Notes under the pieces: generated by a model
What the model was told of the DNA's origin: nothing
The model's input: the letters and a program-made list of their open reading frames with translations, nothing else
Database searches by the model: none
Assembly (NCBI GenBank): GCA_022782605.1
Contig: JALFMW010000316.1
Location: 40,151 to 104,150, forward strand
Direction: 5' to 3'
Origin: Clostridium sp.
Lineage (GTDB): Bacteria; Bacillota; Clostridia; Peptostreptococcales; Peptostreptococcaceae
DNA: 64,000 nt
Part shown: positions 48,615 to 57,473 of the stretch, piece after piece
Position numbering within the stretch: position 1 is the stretch's first letter
Layout: every line of letters begins with the position of its first letter
Translations under genes and position numbers: made by a program

Positions 48615-49349
48615 TTAGTCGTCAATATAATCAGGCTTTTCTTCATATTCAATTTCCATATCAAGAGCTGCCATCATCATATCACTAACGCTACTTTCAT
48701 TAGTTTGTTTAGCTTGAGCCTTAGATTTACGAGTAGCAAGCATCATATCGTATAAACGAGAACGTTGCTTTTCATGTCTCTCATAAAGCTCTAATGCTTT
48801 TGATATATCCTTGTTATAGAAATCTTCGCCTGTTTTTTCATTAGATCCAGCATATGTTTCACTTATTGCTGTACCCTCTTGAGCCATTAATGCTTGTGCT
48901 CTTTCTAGCATTACATCACATGTAATTATATTCTTTATAATATTCAAGTCAGTATAATTAGCATTATCGTCTAATCCAAAATCGTATTTATATCCCTCGA
49001 AGGCGCGATCTATCAGCTCGGTTTCGATCGCGCACTTCTCGCCGACAGGTTCTAATCCTACTTTTAATAGTTCACAAGTTTCACTGTAAGGACAGCCATG
49101 GCCTTTACAAGTGATAGGTATTCGCGCGTAAAGGCCACTCTTAGTAGATAACATAGCCATAGCTGCACTTTTTGCCACTTGACCTTTTGGACTATAGCCC
49201 CAAGGATTAGCTTGAGACTCTTTAAACAATTCTAGTTTGTTCTGTAATTCTTCAGCTTCAGCTAACGCAAGCTGAGCTTCTTCAGCGTCTATAAGTTTAT
49301 TTACAGCGTCAATGTCTTCGGTTTTTAATGTCTTATCATTAACCTTCAT
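48615..49349 (-). CDS. probable terminase small subunit with Cys cluster (244 aa)
   Basis: It has a Cys cluster C81, C86, C92 and C106 (within CKGHGCPYSETC and GEKCAIE), likely zinc-binding, followed by a helical region with TDLNIIKNIITCDVMLERAQALMAQEGT. The place as the second gene of the assembly block before packaging genes fits a small terminase. An ATG at 49347-49349, nine bases after AAGGAGG, is preferred to the ATG adjacent to that site. It overlaps the upstream gene. Assignment is by position and general layout. Confidence 0.5.
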   Translation of the reverse strand: MKVNDKTLKTEDIDAVNKLIDAEEAQLALAEAEELQNKLELFKESQANPWGYSPKGQVAKSAAMAMLSTKSGLYARIPITCKGHGCPYSETCELLKVGLEPVGEKCAIETELIDRAFEGYKYDFGLDDNANYTDLNIIKNIITCDVMLERAQALMAQEGTAISETYAGSNEKTGEDFYNKDISKALELYERHEKQRSRLYDMMLATRKSKAQAKQTNESSVSDMMMAALDMEIEYEEKPDYIDD

Positions 49350-49770
49350 CTTTCTCATCCTCCTTTTTATATTTATCAGCTAATTTTTCAACTTCTTTGT
49401 AAGCATCATTGTAAACGTAAGCATGGAACCATTCACGGTTTTTAATTTCTTCTGCTATGGTATCTTCTTCTATTAACCATTTAATATCGTCATTAACATT
49501 GTCAGGTTTGATGTCAAGATGTCCTGCAGTGAAATAATATAAGATTGTATATTCATTACTACCAAATGATTCTTTATAAACTTCCACATCATCAAGTTTA
49601 TAGCGTTCAGATTCAATAGTATTTATTTCATCAACGTATTCATGAATAGCTAGTATACCACTTATAGCCATTCCTTTTACGCGGCCGTCATCTCCATATA
49701 CAGCTTCACGATCAAATGATACTGCTCCTAATAGATTCTCTTCCTTGTTATTTATGCGTATTAGCGCCAT
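49339..49770 (-). CDS. first gene of the assembly block, unknown (143 aa)
   Basis: A 143-aa acidic protein, mixed alpha/beta, no catalytic motif. It starts with ATG after AATGGAGATGATATTAA and opens the minus-strand block next to the divergent control region. The C-terminus is a charged helix (EKLADKYKKEDEKDEG). Function not recognised. Confidence 0.5.
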   Translation of the reverse strand: MALIRINNKEENLLGAVSFDREAVYGDDGRVKGMAISGILAIHEYVDEINTIESERYKLDDVEVYKESFGSNEYTILYYFTAGHLDIKPDNVNDDIKWLIEEDTIAEEIKNREWFHAYVYNDAYKEVEKLADKYKKEDEKDEG

Positions 49771-50021
49771 TTAATATCATCTCCATTCTATTTTATCTAA
49801 TAGTTTATTACGCTATTAAGGTTGTCTATTTGTGAAGTCTTTTCACTGTAAAGGTCAAATATGTATATCAAATATTGAAGTCTAATGTAGGGAAAAAAAT
49901 TAAAAAAATTTCTGGCAGTACCTACTTATTATGATAGTTTGAGTATCTTACGAATTATAGCCCCGGGGTACTTAGACTACCATACAACTGAATATTGACA
50001 TCTTCGAAGCTAGATTAAAGT

Positions 50022-50130
50022 GAGAGGCTGATGTGTACCACGACCTGCAACTGTGAGCTAGTATGAAAACTTATATGAGCGTCAAAACATATAAGGATAT
50101 AAGGACTAGCCAGCACATCAGGCTTTTCTC
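50022..50130 (+). repeat. RNA module 1 of the tandem pair
   Basis: Contains the outer stem, CACGACCTGCAACTG, the inner stem and an internal CTTATATG / CATATAAG hairpin. It ends with TTTTCTC. Confidence 0.7.
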
Positions 50131-50183
50131 TAGTGATACTCGACTCGATGATGCACTATGACTAATCGATACTAAGGCATAGG

Positions 50184-50317
50184 GTGTGAGGCTAATGTAT
50201 AACACGACCTGCAACTGCGAACTAGTATGACTATACATTGATACGGTAGTTTGGCATGACAAACCTAAACTATTCGAGATATGTATATGATAAGGGCTAG
50301 TCGGTACATTAGGCTCT
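50184..50317 (+). repeat. RNA module 2 of the tandem pair
   Basis: Same order as module 1, but the internal arm is longer (ATACAT / ATGTAT, then a hairpin with GTTTG / CAAAC). A CATAG / CTATG pairing just outside extends the outer stem. Confidence 0.7.
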
Positions 50318-50378
50318 ATGTCTTAGTGGCTTAAGGGGCTATAAATATTAATAATAAAAATAATAAGGGGGTATTATA

Positions 50379-50831
50379 ATGAAACAATTATTAAAAGCAA
50401 TAAAGGACTTAAAATCACTAGGAGATAAACTAGGAATAGATAATATAGATAACATAATAAGTAGTAGGATAATAAATACTACACTAAATTATTTTAAAGA
50501 GTTATTAAATGTAAAAGTGGATTATGTTATAGATGATGACATAATAAAAGGAGACAATGTAGGTGGATACTATAATGGTACAGTGTATTTAAATAGTAAC
50601 TGTACTAACGATATCAAAGAATTCATACTAACTGTTGGTCATGAATGTAGACATGCATGGCAACAACAAATAGCAAATGATACATTTAGTAAGTATGAAT
50701 ATATACATTATAATGGTAATAATGAACAAGAATATTTTGAACAACCAATAGAAAAAGATGCTTATGATTATGAAGATACCATAGATATAAAAACAATAAT
50801 AAACCTTATAACTAAGGCTTTAGAAAATTAA
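50379..50831 (+). CDS. small HExxH zinc metallopeptidase-like protein (150 aa)
   Basis: The helix TVGHECRHAWQQQ contains HECRH (H88, E89, H92), the HExxH zinc peptidase motif. A downstream EKDAYDYED segment could supply the third ligand. The N-terminal part is helical and a beta strand region (GGYYNGTVYLNS) precedes the helix, as in small SprT/ImmA-like peptidases. ATG after AAGGGGGTATTATA. It directly follows the structured RNA region. Substrate unknown. Confidence 0.65.
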   Translation: MKQLLKAIKDLKSLGDKLGIDNIDNIISSRIINTTLNYFKELLNVKVDYVIDDDIIKGDNVGGYYNGTVYLNSNCTNDIKEFILTVGHECRHAWQQQIANDTFSKYEYIHYNGNNEQEYFEQPIEKDAYDYEDTIDIKTIINLITKALEN

Positions 50832-50848
50832 TAAAAGGGGGATTTAAA

Positions 50849-51175
50849 ATGAAACCAATAAAAATAAGTAAAGATAATATAGTTATAAATATGTTAGCAA
50901 AAGCTAATACAAAGCTTGTTGTTAAAGCAACTATAAGCGCAGAAGGTTGGAGTAGAGATAGTAAATGGAGAAATGTTGCAATAGAGAGCATAGTGTTTAG
51001 TTTTATGAATAAAGAATACGTATTAGATCATATATGGTTACAACAAAGGGATATGAAAAAATGTTCTTTATATGATAGAGTAGGAGAAGAAGTTAAGTTA
51101 GTATGTAAGTTTTATCAATATAGAAATGACAGCAAAAGTGGAAAATGTGGATTAGAAATCATAAAAGAACAATAG
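50849..51175 (+). CDS. unknown small protein (108 aa)
   Basis: Beta-rich with conserved aromatic positions (AEGWSRDSKWRN, HIWLQQRDMKKC, KFYQYRND), perhaps a small barrel. ATG after AAAAGGGGGATTTAAA. It is co-oriented with the metallopeptidase gene, 17 nt away. No function recognised. Confidence 0.55.
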   Translation: MKPIKISKDNIVINMLAKANTKLVVKATISAEGWSRDSKWRNVAIESIVFSFMNKEYVLDHIWLQQRDMKKCSLYDRVGEEVKLVCKFYQYRNDSKSGKCGLEIIKEQ

Positions 51176-51186
51176 TTGATTGCAAT

Positions 51187-51228
51187 GCCCATTAGGAAAA
51201 CGTTATCAGTGAGTACTAATGGGCTTTA
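51187..51228 (+). terminator. terminator after the 108-aa gene
   Basis: GCCCATTAG pairs with CTAATGGGC, then TTTAAT. The loop is 20 nt. Confidence 0.7.
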
Positions 51229-51255
51229 ATAATATAAAAATAAGGGGGATTTAAA

Positions 51256-51981
51256 ATGAAAAATACAAATATAACTGCAAAGGAAATTATAAGAACTATA
51301 AGAAAGAGTGAAAGATTCAACAAGATAGTAGAAACTGTAGAGGCTATGTCAAATAAATATGGTCCAATAACTGCTGCAGGTGGCAGTATGGTGGACTGTT
51401 ATTTTGACAAGCCATTTTATGACATAGATCTATTCATATCAATAGATGACTTGAAGGATGAATTCAAGAAAGATTACAGTAATCAAAAGAGTCATATCTT
51501 AGATGTTCTAAGAGATGAGTTTGAAGGAGAAGCGTTAGATATAATAGTAGTTGACTACAGTGTACATGAACACATAAGAAGATTCGACCAAAATTTCAAA
51601 AAGATATTTTATAAAAATGGCAGAATTGGGATATTAAAAGAAGCTGTAGAAGACATAAACAATAACATGATATCAGTAGGGAATGTTAATGGCCCAACAG
51701 TGTATTTTAGATGCATTAAGTCATCTGAGAAATATGGATTAAAAGTAAATCCTGATGACTTATATATTATGCATAATATGTTGACTTATATATGGAGAGA
51801 AAAAGGCCATATCAATTTGGCAAAGAAATACTGGAACTATAGAGACAGATTTATCCCAGCTAATTGTGTAGACATTGAATTAGCAAAATCAACTAAGAAA
51901 TACACAAGACAATATTGGGATATAAATAGAAAAAGCATAATCAGCTTCAGCGAATTCAAAGAGTTAATGTTAAAGCATTAA
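51256..51981 (+). CDS. nucleotidyltransferase-fold protein (241 aa)
   Basis: GGS (42-44) then FYDIDLFI (D56, D58) and ALDIIVVD (D95) reproduce the polymerase-beta superfamily pattern of GG/S, DxD and a third Asp. The C-terminal part is helical with aromatic and Lys residues (LAKKYWNYRDRF), as in tRNA or antibiotic nucleotidyltransferases. The substrate is unknown; a role in modifying RNA ends or a host target is possible. ATG after AAGGGGGATTTAAA. Its own leader follows a terminator. Confidence 0.65.
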   Translation: MKNTNITAKEIIRTIRKSERFNKIVETVEAMSNKYGPITAAGGSMVDCYFDKPFYDIDLFISIDDLKDEFKKDYSNQKSHILDVLRDEFEGEALDIIVVDYSVHEHIRRFDQNFKKIFYKNGRIGILKEAVEDINNNMISVGNVNGPTVYFRCIKSSEKYGLKVNPDDLYIMHNMLTYIWREKGHINLAKKYWNYRDRFIPANCVDIELAKSTKKYTRQYWDINRKSIISFSEFKELMLKH

Positions 51982-52018
51982 TTCTTTTTTTATGTACAAA
52001 AGATAAAACCACTTTATG

Positions 52019-52176
52019 TGGATAGATATAAATCTATTAAGATAATAGGTTTATATGTGTCTATATAAAGACACAATTAAAAAGAGGGCGTTTCATCCAT
52101 GTCCTAGAATAAAGTAAAAGAGGTGTAGTAATACCAAGTCCTGCATATCGGCGATATGTGGGCATAAGGAGGACTT
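52019..52176 (+). promoter_or_regulatory. structured leader of the RNA polymerase gene
   Basis: Two hairpins are visible early: ATATAAATCTATTA / TAATAGGTTTATAT and GTGTCT / AGACAC. Near the start codon, AAGTCCT pairs with AGGACTT, and GCATATC with GATATGT. The last part of the ribosome site AAGGAGG lies in that stem, so translation of the polymerase may be controlled by this fold. Confidence 0.5.
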
Positions 52177-54303
52177 ATGTCTAATACAACTACTAAAACT
52201 AACACTACTTTCAGAGGAATAAGAAAAAATACAGCTAAAGCTAATAACAGTTTAAGCGCAAGAAACATTGAAAGATTACAACGTAAGGCAATGCATAAAT
52301 TGTATCAAGATGAATTTGGAAAACCTAATTTTATAGTAGTACAAACTGTAGACATAGACGATGTTGGAAATATAGAATTAGGATACCAAACAGTTGGAAA
52401 CAGTCCTGTTGTAATGGCATTTGGAGAATTAGACCAAACTAGACAACAAATTACTGTCAATAAAGATGACAGTGAAAGAGAAGTTGTAGTAGGACCTCAA
52501 GAATCTTATAAGTTATACAACAACATCATATTAGTATCATTCAGAAATGCAGAAGCATTGTATGACAATATAAGATTGTCAGGTTTAGAGTTGGGCCACA
52601 AAACTTACAATGCAACAAAATACTATGCTGCTAGTGGTAGCGCATCTATGGGGAAAAAGTCAAAAGTTTATTTCACTAATCATGCAGCTGATGTACAATT
52701 TGAGACAATGAATAATTTGACAGGAGGATTGTTGGCAATAGCATTAGAAAAAGAAATAGAACAAAAAGGTGATTTAAGCTTTGACGATTTAGCAGGAATA
52801 GCAAGCAGAATATCACTATGTGCAACTACTCCATCATTATGGACAGAAGCTGGTAAAACAAATAATGTATTTTACTTTAATGGTAGTATACAATCAGCAA
52901 ATGAAGATACAGAAATAGAAGTGGACAACAACTTTAGAGATGGTTATGCAATCATATCTGATAGAATAGGATCAGAAATGGTAGAAGAACTAGCAGGTGA
53001 ACCTGTAAGTAATCCTCAGGCTAGAAGAATGTCTTATCAATTAAGAATTAGAGGAGCTGCAGGTAAAGGACATTTTAGAGCATACAACTTAGCACAAAGA
53101 CTTAAAGAAGTGAAAGCTATGATGGAAATTGACATGAGCAAGTGTTACTGCTGGGAAGACGGAAAGAAAATAGACTTATCTATATTATCTGAAAAAGAGT
53201 TAACTAGACTTGTAGCAAAAATAGACATCATCGGGGATAAAGACGTGTTTAAATGGGGCAAATATATGATAGACAAAAATGAAATAGACCCATTAGAGAT
53301 TGGACTAGTAAACATGTCAAACAAGACAACTGGCAGCTTAGGAACTCAAATTATTTTTAAGTTAAGAGATGATGTTGAAGATGCTACACTATATGTTAAA
53401 GCTGTTACAGAAAGACAACTTACAGAAGCAGAAAGTATGAGAGGCAGTGTATCATTTGAGAAAGATTGTATTAGACTAAGCAACACTGCATATCATAACT
53501 GTTATACATTAAATCCAGAAAGAGCTGAAGAAGATAAGTTATTAAATAACTTTAAGGTAAAACAACTTGACACTGCATTATTAAACAGAGTTGCAAACTT
53601 AAAATTAGCAATAAATAGTAACTACATGAGAATGGTGCCTGAGGATCACCTATTAAACAACAGAAAAGAAGTATTAGGATCTAGAGTAGTGAACTATGTA
53701 ATGCCTACTGGAGAAACTATGGAAGTAAGAGCACTAGAAGTTTATAGCAGCGCATTTGAAAAAGAATACAGAGAAATGAAAGAAGAACTAGAAGCAAATG
53801 TTGCAATGACACAAGAAGAAAAGAATACAGTATTAAATAACATGAGAGTTGCCACTGCGATAAAATCTCCATCTCAAGGTGATAATGAGTTTGAAGTATT
53901 TTATTTAGTATTATCAGAAGAAATAGCAACTAGAAACGTCACTCCAGAGTTTATGCAATTCATAGTAGAATGTCCTAATAACTGTATCATCTTAGCGCAA
54001 GACAATACAGTGAAACATCAGTTAGCAGGATCAGATTTTGACGGAGATGATGTTACTGTAATATATCCTGAATTCACATTATTAGAAAATGGCAAAATAG
54101 TAACAGGATTATATTATGATGGAAGAATAATAAACGACTATACTTCTCTAATAGTCAGAAAGAGAGTAAGAGAAGGCAACATAGGGTATGCTGCATTAAT
54201 AGAATATGGTATGGACACACCTATGTTTGCGACTGAAGAAAAAGAAGAACAACAAGAAGCTGCTGAATATATCAAAAATATGGACATAAGCAGCTTATTA
54301 TAA
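52177..54303 (+). CDS. non-virion DPBB RNA polymerase, catalytic chain (708 aa)
   Basis: Residues about 286-298 read YQLRIRGAAGKG, matching the first-barrel QxRxxG...KG motif of QDE-1/YonO-like polymerases. Residues 617-630 read GSDFDGDDVTVIYP, the catalytic DxDGD loop (D620, D622, D624). Before it, IKSPSQGDNEFEV corresponds to the R/K-P segment that precedes the loop in that family. The chain ends 80 residues later with a short tail NMDISSLL. The C-terminal half of such enzymes may be supplied by the next gene. It probably transcribes later genes. ATG after AAGGAGGACTT. The motifs are strong, the details inferred. Confidence 0.78.
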   Translation: MSNTTTKTNTTFRGIRKNTAKANNSLSARNIERLQRKAMHKLYQDEFGKPNFIVVQTVDIDDVGNIELGYQTVGNSPVVMAFGELDQTRQQITVNKDDSEREVVVGPQESYKLYNNIILVSFRNAEALYDNIRLSGLELGHKTYNATKYYAASGSASMGKKSKVYFTNHAADVQFETMNNLTGGLLAIALEKEIEQKGDLSFDDLAGIASRISLCATTPSLWTEAGKTNNVFYFNGSIQSANEDTEIEVDNNFRDGYAIISDRIGSEMVEELAGEPVSNPQARRMSYQLRIRGAAGKGHFRAYNLAQRLKEVKAMMEIDMSKCYCWEDGKKIDLSILSEKELTRLVAKIDIIGDKDVFKWGKYMIDKNEIDPLEIGLVNMSNKTTGSLGTQIIFKLRDDVEDATLYVKAVTERQLTEAESMRGSVSFEKDCIRLSNTAYHNCYTLNPERAEEDKLLNNFKVKQLDTALLNRVANLKLAINSNYMRMVPEDHLLNNRKEVLGSRVVNYVMPTGETMEVRALEVYSSAFEKEYREMKEELEANVAMTQEEKNTVLNNMRVATAIKSPSQGDNEFEVFYLVLSEEIATRNVTPEFMQFIVECPNNCIILAQDNTVKHQLAGSDFDGDDVTVIYPEFTLLENGKIVTGLYYDGRIINDYTSLIVRKRVREGNIGYAALIEYGMDTPMFATEEKEEQQEAAEYIKNMDISSLL

Positions 54304-54317
54304 ATACCAATGATACC

Positions 54318-54362
54318 AAGAGGGTAAGCATCCACTGGACAGAATGCTGCCCTCTTTTTATT
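54318..54362 (+). terminator. terminator after the polymerase gene
   Basis: AAGAGGG and AGCAT pair with CCCTCTT and ATGCT in an interrupted stem; TTTTTATTTATTTT follows. Confidence 0.85.
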
Positions 54363-54398
54363 TATTTTATTATTAATTAAAAAATATTTATGAAAGGG

Positions 54399-54417
54399 TT
54401 ACTCCAATAAGGAGTAA
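54399..54417 (+). promoter_or_regulatory. hairpin over the ribosome site of the 581-aa gene
   Basis: TTACTCC pairs with GGAGTAA across a 5-nt loop. The GGAG of the ribosome site is inside the stem, just before ATG 54421. Confidence 0.55.
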
Positions 54418-54420
54418 TAA

Positions 54421-56166
54421 ATGGTGATTTTTATGAAAATATCTACTACTAATACTTTAGGAAACAAATTAATGGCAAGAAATAATGAAAGAAGAATGGT
54501 AAAAGCTACAAGTGAAAGATTTGAAATGAGCAAAAAAGATATAATAAATAATGGTGTTAATGCTAAAATAGTAAAAGACAAAATGGGTATGCTTATGGCA
54601 TCTCAAGCTCTAGGAGATGAAATAGCAAGCACTATAAGAACAGGTATGAATATATGTGCAATAAACTTTGCACAATTTATAGGCGAAGATGGAACACTAG
54701 GAGAAAACGCTGTACACGTAGCATTAATGTATAGTGGACTATACTGGAAAGTATGGGATAGACAAACAAAGACTGTAAACTTTGAAAAAGCTGAAAAAAT
54801 AGTAGAGTCTAGAGCAGGTGCAAAATTAGAGCCTATTTATAATAAAGATGATGTAATGTTAGCAGAAAATAAATACAACATAAAGAGATACATTTACGGT
54901 GTTAACGACTTTTATTTAAGAAGAGCAGAAATGGCACTTAATGCTATAAATGCTAATACAACATTAGAAGAACTTGAAAGATTTCAAAGAGAGTTTGTAT
55001 TCCTAACTAGAGGGTTAGGAGAGCAAACTATTGACGTAACAAAACATATTAATTATGTTTTTTATACAACAATGAAAAGACTTATATCTCCTTATATAAC
55101 AGTTGTAGGAGGTATAAAAGAACTAGAAAGTAACATAAAAACTTACAGAAGATCTAAAGAAGAATATACTGTTGGAGTTAAACCTGATCCTAATAGAAAA
55201 GTAGACTATAAAGAGGACGTTATAGGAATATTTAAACAAGCAGCAGTTGACACTATGGAAGAATCTATGAGAGGTTTTATTGACTTACTAGAAAAAGAAT
55301 GTAACTATAACAGTTATAAACAATATGACAGCATAGACTTAACAGAAAAGAAAAACTTCTTATTAGCAACAGTAATAGGAGAAGCACAAGATAATGTAAT
55401 GGACATGGACAACGATACTAGAGAAAGATGCTTAGCAGGTATTTATAATATGGCAGATGGTTTAGGAATAAACCAATCTGATGTATTTAAGATAGCGATG
55501 AAGCTTGCAATATCTGAAGTAAAAGTTAGAAAAGGTGAAGTATATATTATACCAGCAATAGGATCTGAACATGAATATAAAATAGACATCTGGAAAACTG
55601 CTATGCTATTTGGAGATGTATTTACAGCACAATATACAGGTCAAGATGTTATAGAGGTTCCAGTTGAGTATGAGACAGAAATAGACATTGAAGAAGGTGA
55701 AATAATAGACATAGTAAACGGATATGGATATGGTGGTATGTTGCATATTGTATCACCATTCCAAGATGGACAAGTTAAAATAAAAGACAATGAAGTAGTA
55801 GCACTTTATAATCCACTACAAACTATATTGGAAAAATACCCAAGTGCAACAGTTTTGCCAATAGAAAGTTATAGCAAAGATATATGCAAGTTCTCAACAT
55901 GGACAAAAGCTAAAGTAGAAGATTTAGAAAATGACACAGCTATAGGATATACAGATGCTAAAAACGCTATAGGATTAAGAATAGCAAGAGTACCAGAAAA
56001 CTATGGAGTAATAGCAATAGCAAAAGATAATAGTATTACAGCTGCAGCCAAAGTAAATGAAGCATACTTTAATGAATCAAATGACTTCTTAGTAAGTAAC
56101 GCTATATGTTTCAAATCTGTTATAGTAGCAGATATAAAATTAGACTTAGACGAAGAAGATAAATAA
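54421..56166 (+). CDS. probable second chain of the DPBB RNA polymerase (581 aa)
   Basis: It follows the catalytic chain with the same style of leader and terminator. After a basic N-terminus, helices include GDEIASTIRTGMNICAINFAQFI (about 67-90), plausible as the bridge or post-barrel helices missing from the 708-aa chain. The C-terminal half is beta-rich with acidic stretches. No independent enzymatic motif is seen. It could also be another non-structural protein that is only a neighbour. Start at ATG 54421; an in-frame ATG at 54433 is an alternative. Confidence 0.45.
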   Translation: MVIFMKISTTNTLGNKLMARNNERRMVKATSERFEMSKKDIINNGVNAKIVKDKMGMLMASQALGDEIASTIRTGMNICAINFAQFIGEDGTLGENAVHVALMYSGLYWKVWDRQTKTVNFEKAEKIVESRAGAKLEPIYNKDDVMLAENKYNIKRYIYGVNDFYLRRAEMALNAINANTTLEELERFQREFVFLTRGLGEQTIDVTKHINYVFYTTMKRLISPYITVVGGIKELESNIKTYRRSKEEYTVGVKPDPNRKVDYKEDVIGIFKQAAVDTMEESMRGFIDLLEKECNYNSYKQYDSIDLTEKKNFLLATVIGEAQDNVMDMDNDTRERCLAGIYNMADGLGINQSDVFKIAMKLAISEVKVRKGEVYIIPAIGSEHEYKIDIWKTAMLFGDVFTAQYTGQDVIEVPVEYETEIDIEEGEIIDIVNGYGYGGMLHIVSPFQDGQVKIKDNEVVALYNPLQTILEKYPSATVLPIESYSKDICKFSTWTKAKVEDLENDTAIGYTDAKNAIGLRIARVPENYGVIAIAKDNSITAAAKVNEAYFNESNDFLVSNAICFKSVIVADIKLDLDEEDK

Positions 56167-56179
56167 CAATGATTTTATA

Positions 56180-56209
56180 GACACCTGTAGAAATACGGGT
56201 GTCTTTTTT
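56180..56209 (+). terminator. strong terminator after the 581-aa gene
   Basis: GACACCTGTA / TACGGGTGTC stem with a GAAA loop, followed by six T. Confidence 0.9.
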
Positions 56210-56253
56210 ATTACTATTAAATTAAAAATATTAAAATTTTAGGAGGTTTTATT

Positions 56254-57438
56254 ATGTTAAATAAAAGTGAAATGAATTTATTAAATAAGGTTATGGAAAG
56301 TTCAATAGAATTTAAAATGGAAGCTTACAAAATGTTAGGAGAAGAATTAATGAAAATACAACAAGAGATAGCAACATTACTTGGAACTAAAGAAGTTAAA
56401 TATGTAGCACCAGTTATACCAGTTGTGCCAGAACACAAAGAATCAACTGAAAGAGAAATACAAGAAGAAAAAGTAATGAACACTATCCTAGGAGAAAACA
56501 TAAAAGAAGGGCAAATAATAAAAGGTTATTGCGGAAGCTGCTGCGAACCTACTAGACAATATAGAAAAGGCGGAGAATTAGTATGTTTAGAATGCGGCGA
56601 AATGTGGGAATTAATTCCATATGAAGAGTATGAAGTTACAAACGAATTTTATAAAGCTAAAAAGGAGAAACAACCTGAAGTTAAAGCTGAATCTCATAAA
56701 GAAATAAAAATATCTAAAACTGAAGCTAAACAACCTAAGATTAATCATAAAGTGTCTGATGTTAAAAAGCTCATAAACTGTGGCCCATCAGAAGGAGATA
56801 ATGCAGTATTATTTGTGGAAAAACGTAAAGATAACAAACATCTATGGTATGGACAAATAAGATACAATAACCAAATAAGAAACTTCCACTGGAGTAACGA
56901 ATTACCATTAGCAATAGTATATGGAATAGAAAGCTTTGAAGATTTAAAAAATGCAAATGAAATAATAAGAGATGCAGTTAAAGAAGTATCTCCTAAGGAA
57001 TTAATCAAGTATGATCAAGTATTAGACCATGCTGATTTTGGAGGATGCAAAGCAAGATTTTATTATGGAGCATTAGAACAGGGAGCTTTCATATATTTAA
57101 CTCCAGAAGCACACGACAGCGATAAGGAAACTGACATTGTAGCAAAAGGCTACACTGATAGCCATGCGTTTATAGTAAGACGTGATGGTGAAGTTTTCTG
57201 GAGACACTATAACTACATCTTCTCTAAGAAACCTTTTGAAAGCACTCCATCAAAAGGATTTGACATAAAATTAATGTGTGAAGATGTAGACATATTATTT
57301 GAAGCTGTATGTAGAAAATACGATAAAGCTGCATCTAAAGAAGCAAGAAAAGCAGTAAAAGTAACTAATGATAATAACAATAATAATAGTAGCAATAATA
57401 ATGATCCTATGACTGCAGACATAAGCAGTTTATTTTAA
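56254..57438 (+). CDS. zinc-ribbon protein with disordered tail ending DISSLF (394 aa)
   Basis: After a helical N-terminus, residues about 91-116 (C93, C96/C97 and C111, C114) form a zinc ribbon of the transcription-factor type. A folded region (about 170-345) with aromatic strands (LWYGQIRYNNQIRNFHW) follows. The C-terminus is a poly-Asn/Ser linker and then TADISSLF, like the ends of two neighbouring proteins. It could bind nucleic acid or polymerase. ATG after TTAGGAGGTTTTATT. No family recognised. Confidence 0.55.
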   Translation: MLNKSEMNLLNKVMESSIEFKMEAYKMLGEELMKIQQEIATLLGTKEVKYVAPVIPVVPEHKESTEREIQEEKVMNTILGENIKEGQIIKGYCGSCCEPTRQYRKGGELVCLECGEMWELIPYEEYEVTNEFYKAKKEKQPEVKAESHKEIKISKTEAKQPKINHKVSDVKKLINCGPSEGDNAVLFVEKRKDNKHLWYGQIRYNNQIRNFHWSNELPLAIVYGIESFEDLKNANEIIRDAVKEVSPKELIKYDQVLDHADFGGCKARFYYGALEQGAFIYLTPEAHDSDKETDIVAKGYTDSHAFIVRRDGEVFWRHYNYIFSKKPFESTPSKGFDIKLMCEDVDILFEAVCRKYDKAASKEARKAVKVTNDNNNNNSSNNNDPMTADISSLF

Positions 57439-57473
57439 CGGGGTGATGTTTATGAATACTGTTCAGTGCTATA

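Larger units (their letters stand above)
49955..50344 (+). ncRNA. structured RNA of about 390 nt with two tandem homologous modules
   Basis: TTATAGCCCC (49955-49964) and GGGGCTATAA (50335-50344) form a perfect 10-bp closing stem. Inside are two related modules (50022-50130 and 50184-50317) that share CACGACCTGCAACTG. Each has an outer stem (GAGxCTGATGTG against CACATCAGxCTT; the second CTAATGTA against TACATTAG, with a conserved G-G mismatch) and an inner stem (GCTAGT/ACTAGC; ACTAGT/GCTAGT). Both stems covary between modules. The G-U pair fits only the plus strand. A divergent promoter region is likely upstream (49771-49954, AT-rich, with no clear consensus seen). It may be a free RNA or the leader of the metallopeptidase gene. 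Confidence 0.75.

Noticed and set aside
49995..50020. TTGACA as a sigma70 -35 box for the RNA
   Set aside because: No -10 box at proper spacing was found; kept only as a weak possibility.
50026..50040. CTGATG resembling a hammerhead ribozyme core
   Set aside because: No GAAA box or cleavage triplet in place, and the second module has CTAATG, so the core is not kept.
50071..50262. 63-codon minus-strand frame
   Set aside because: It lies within the tandem RNA modules, has no ribosome site, and the conserved pairing explains the sequence.
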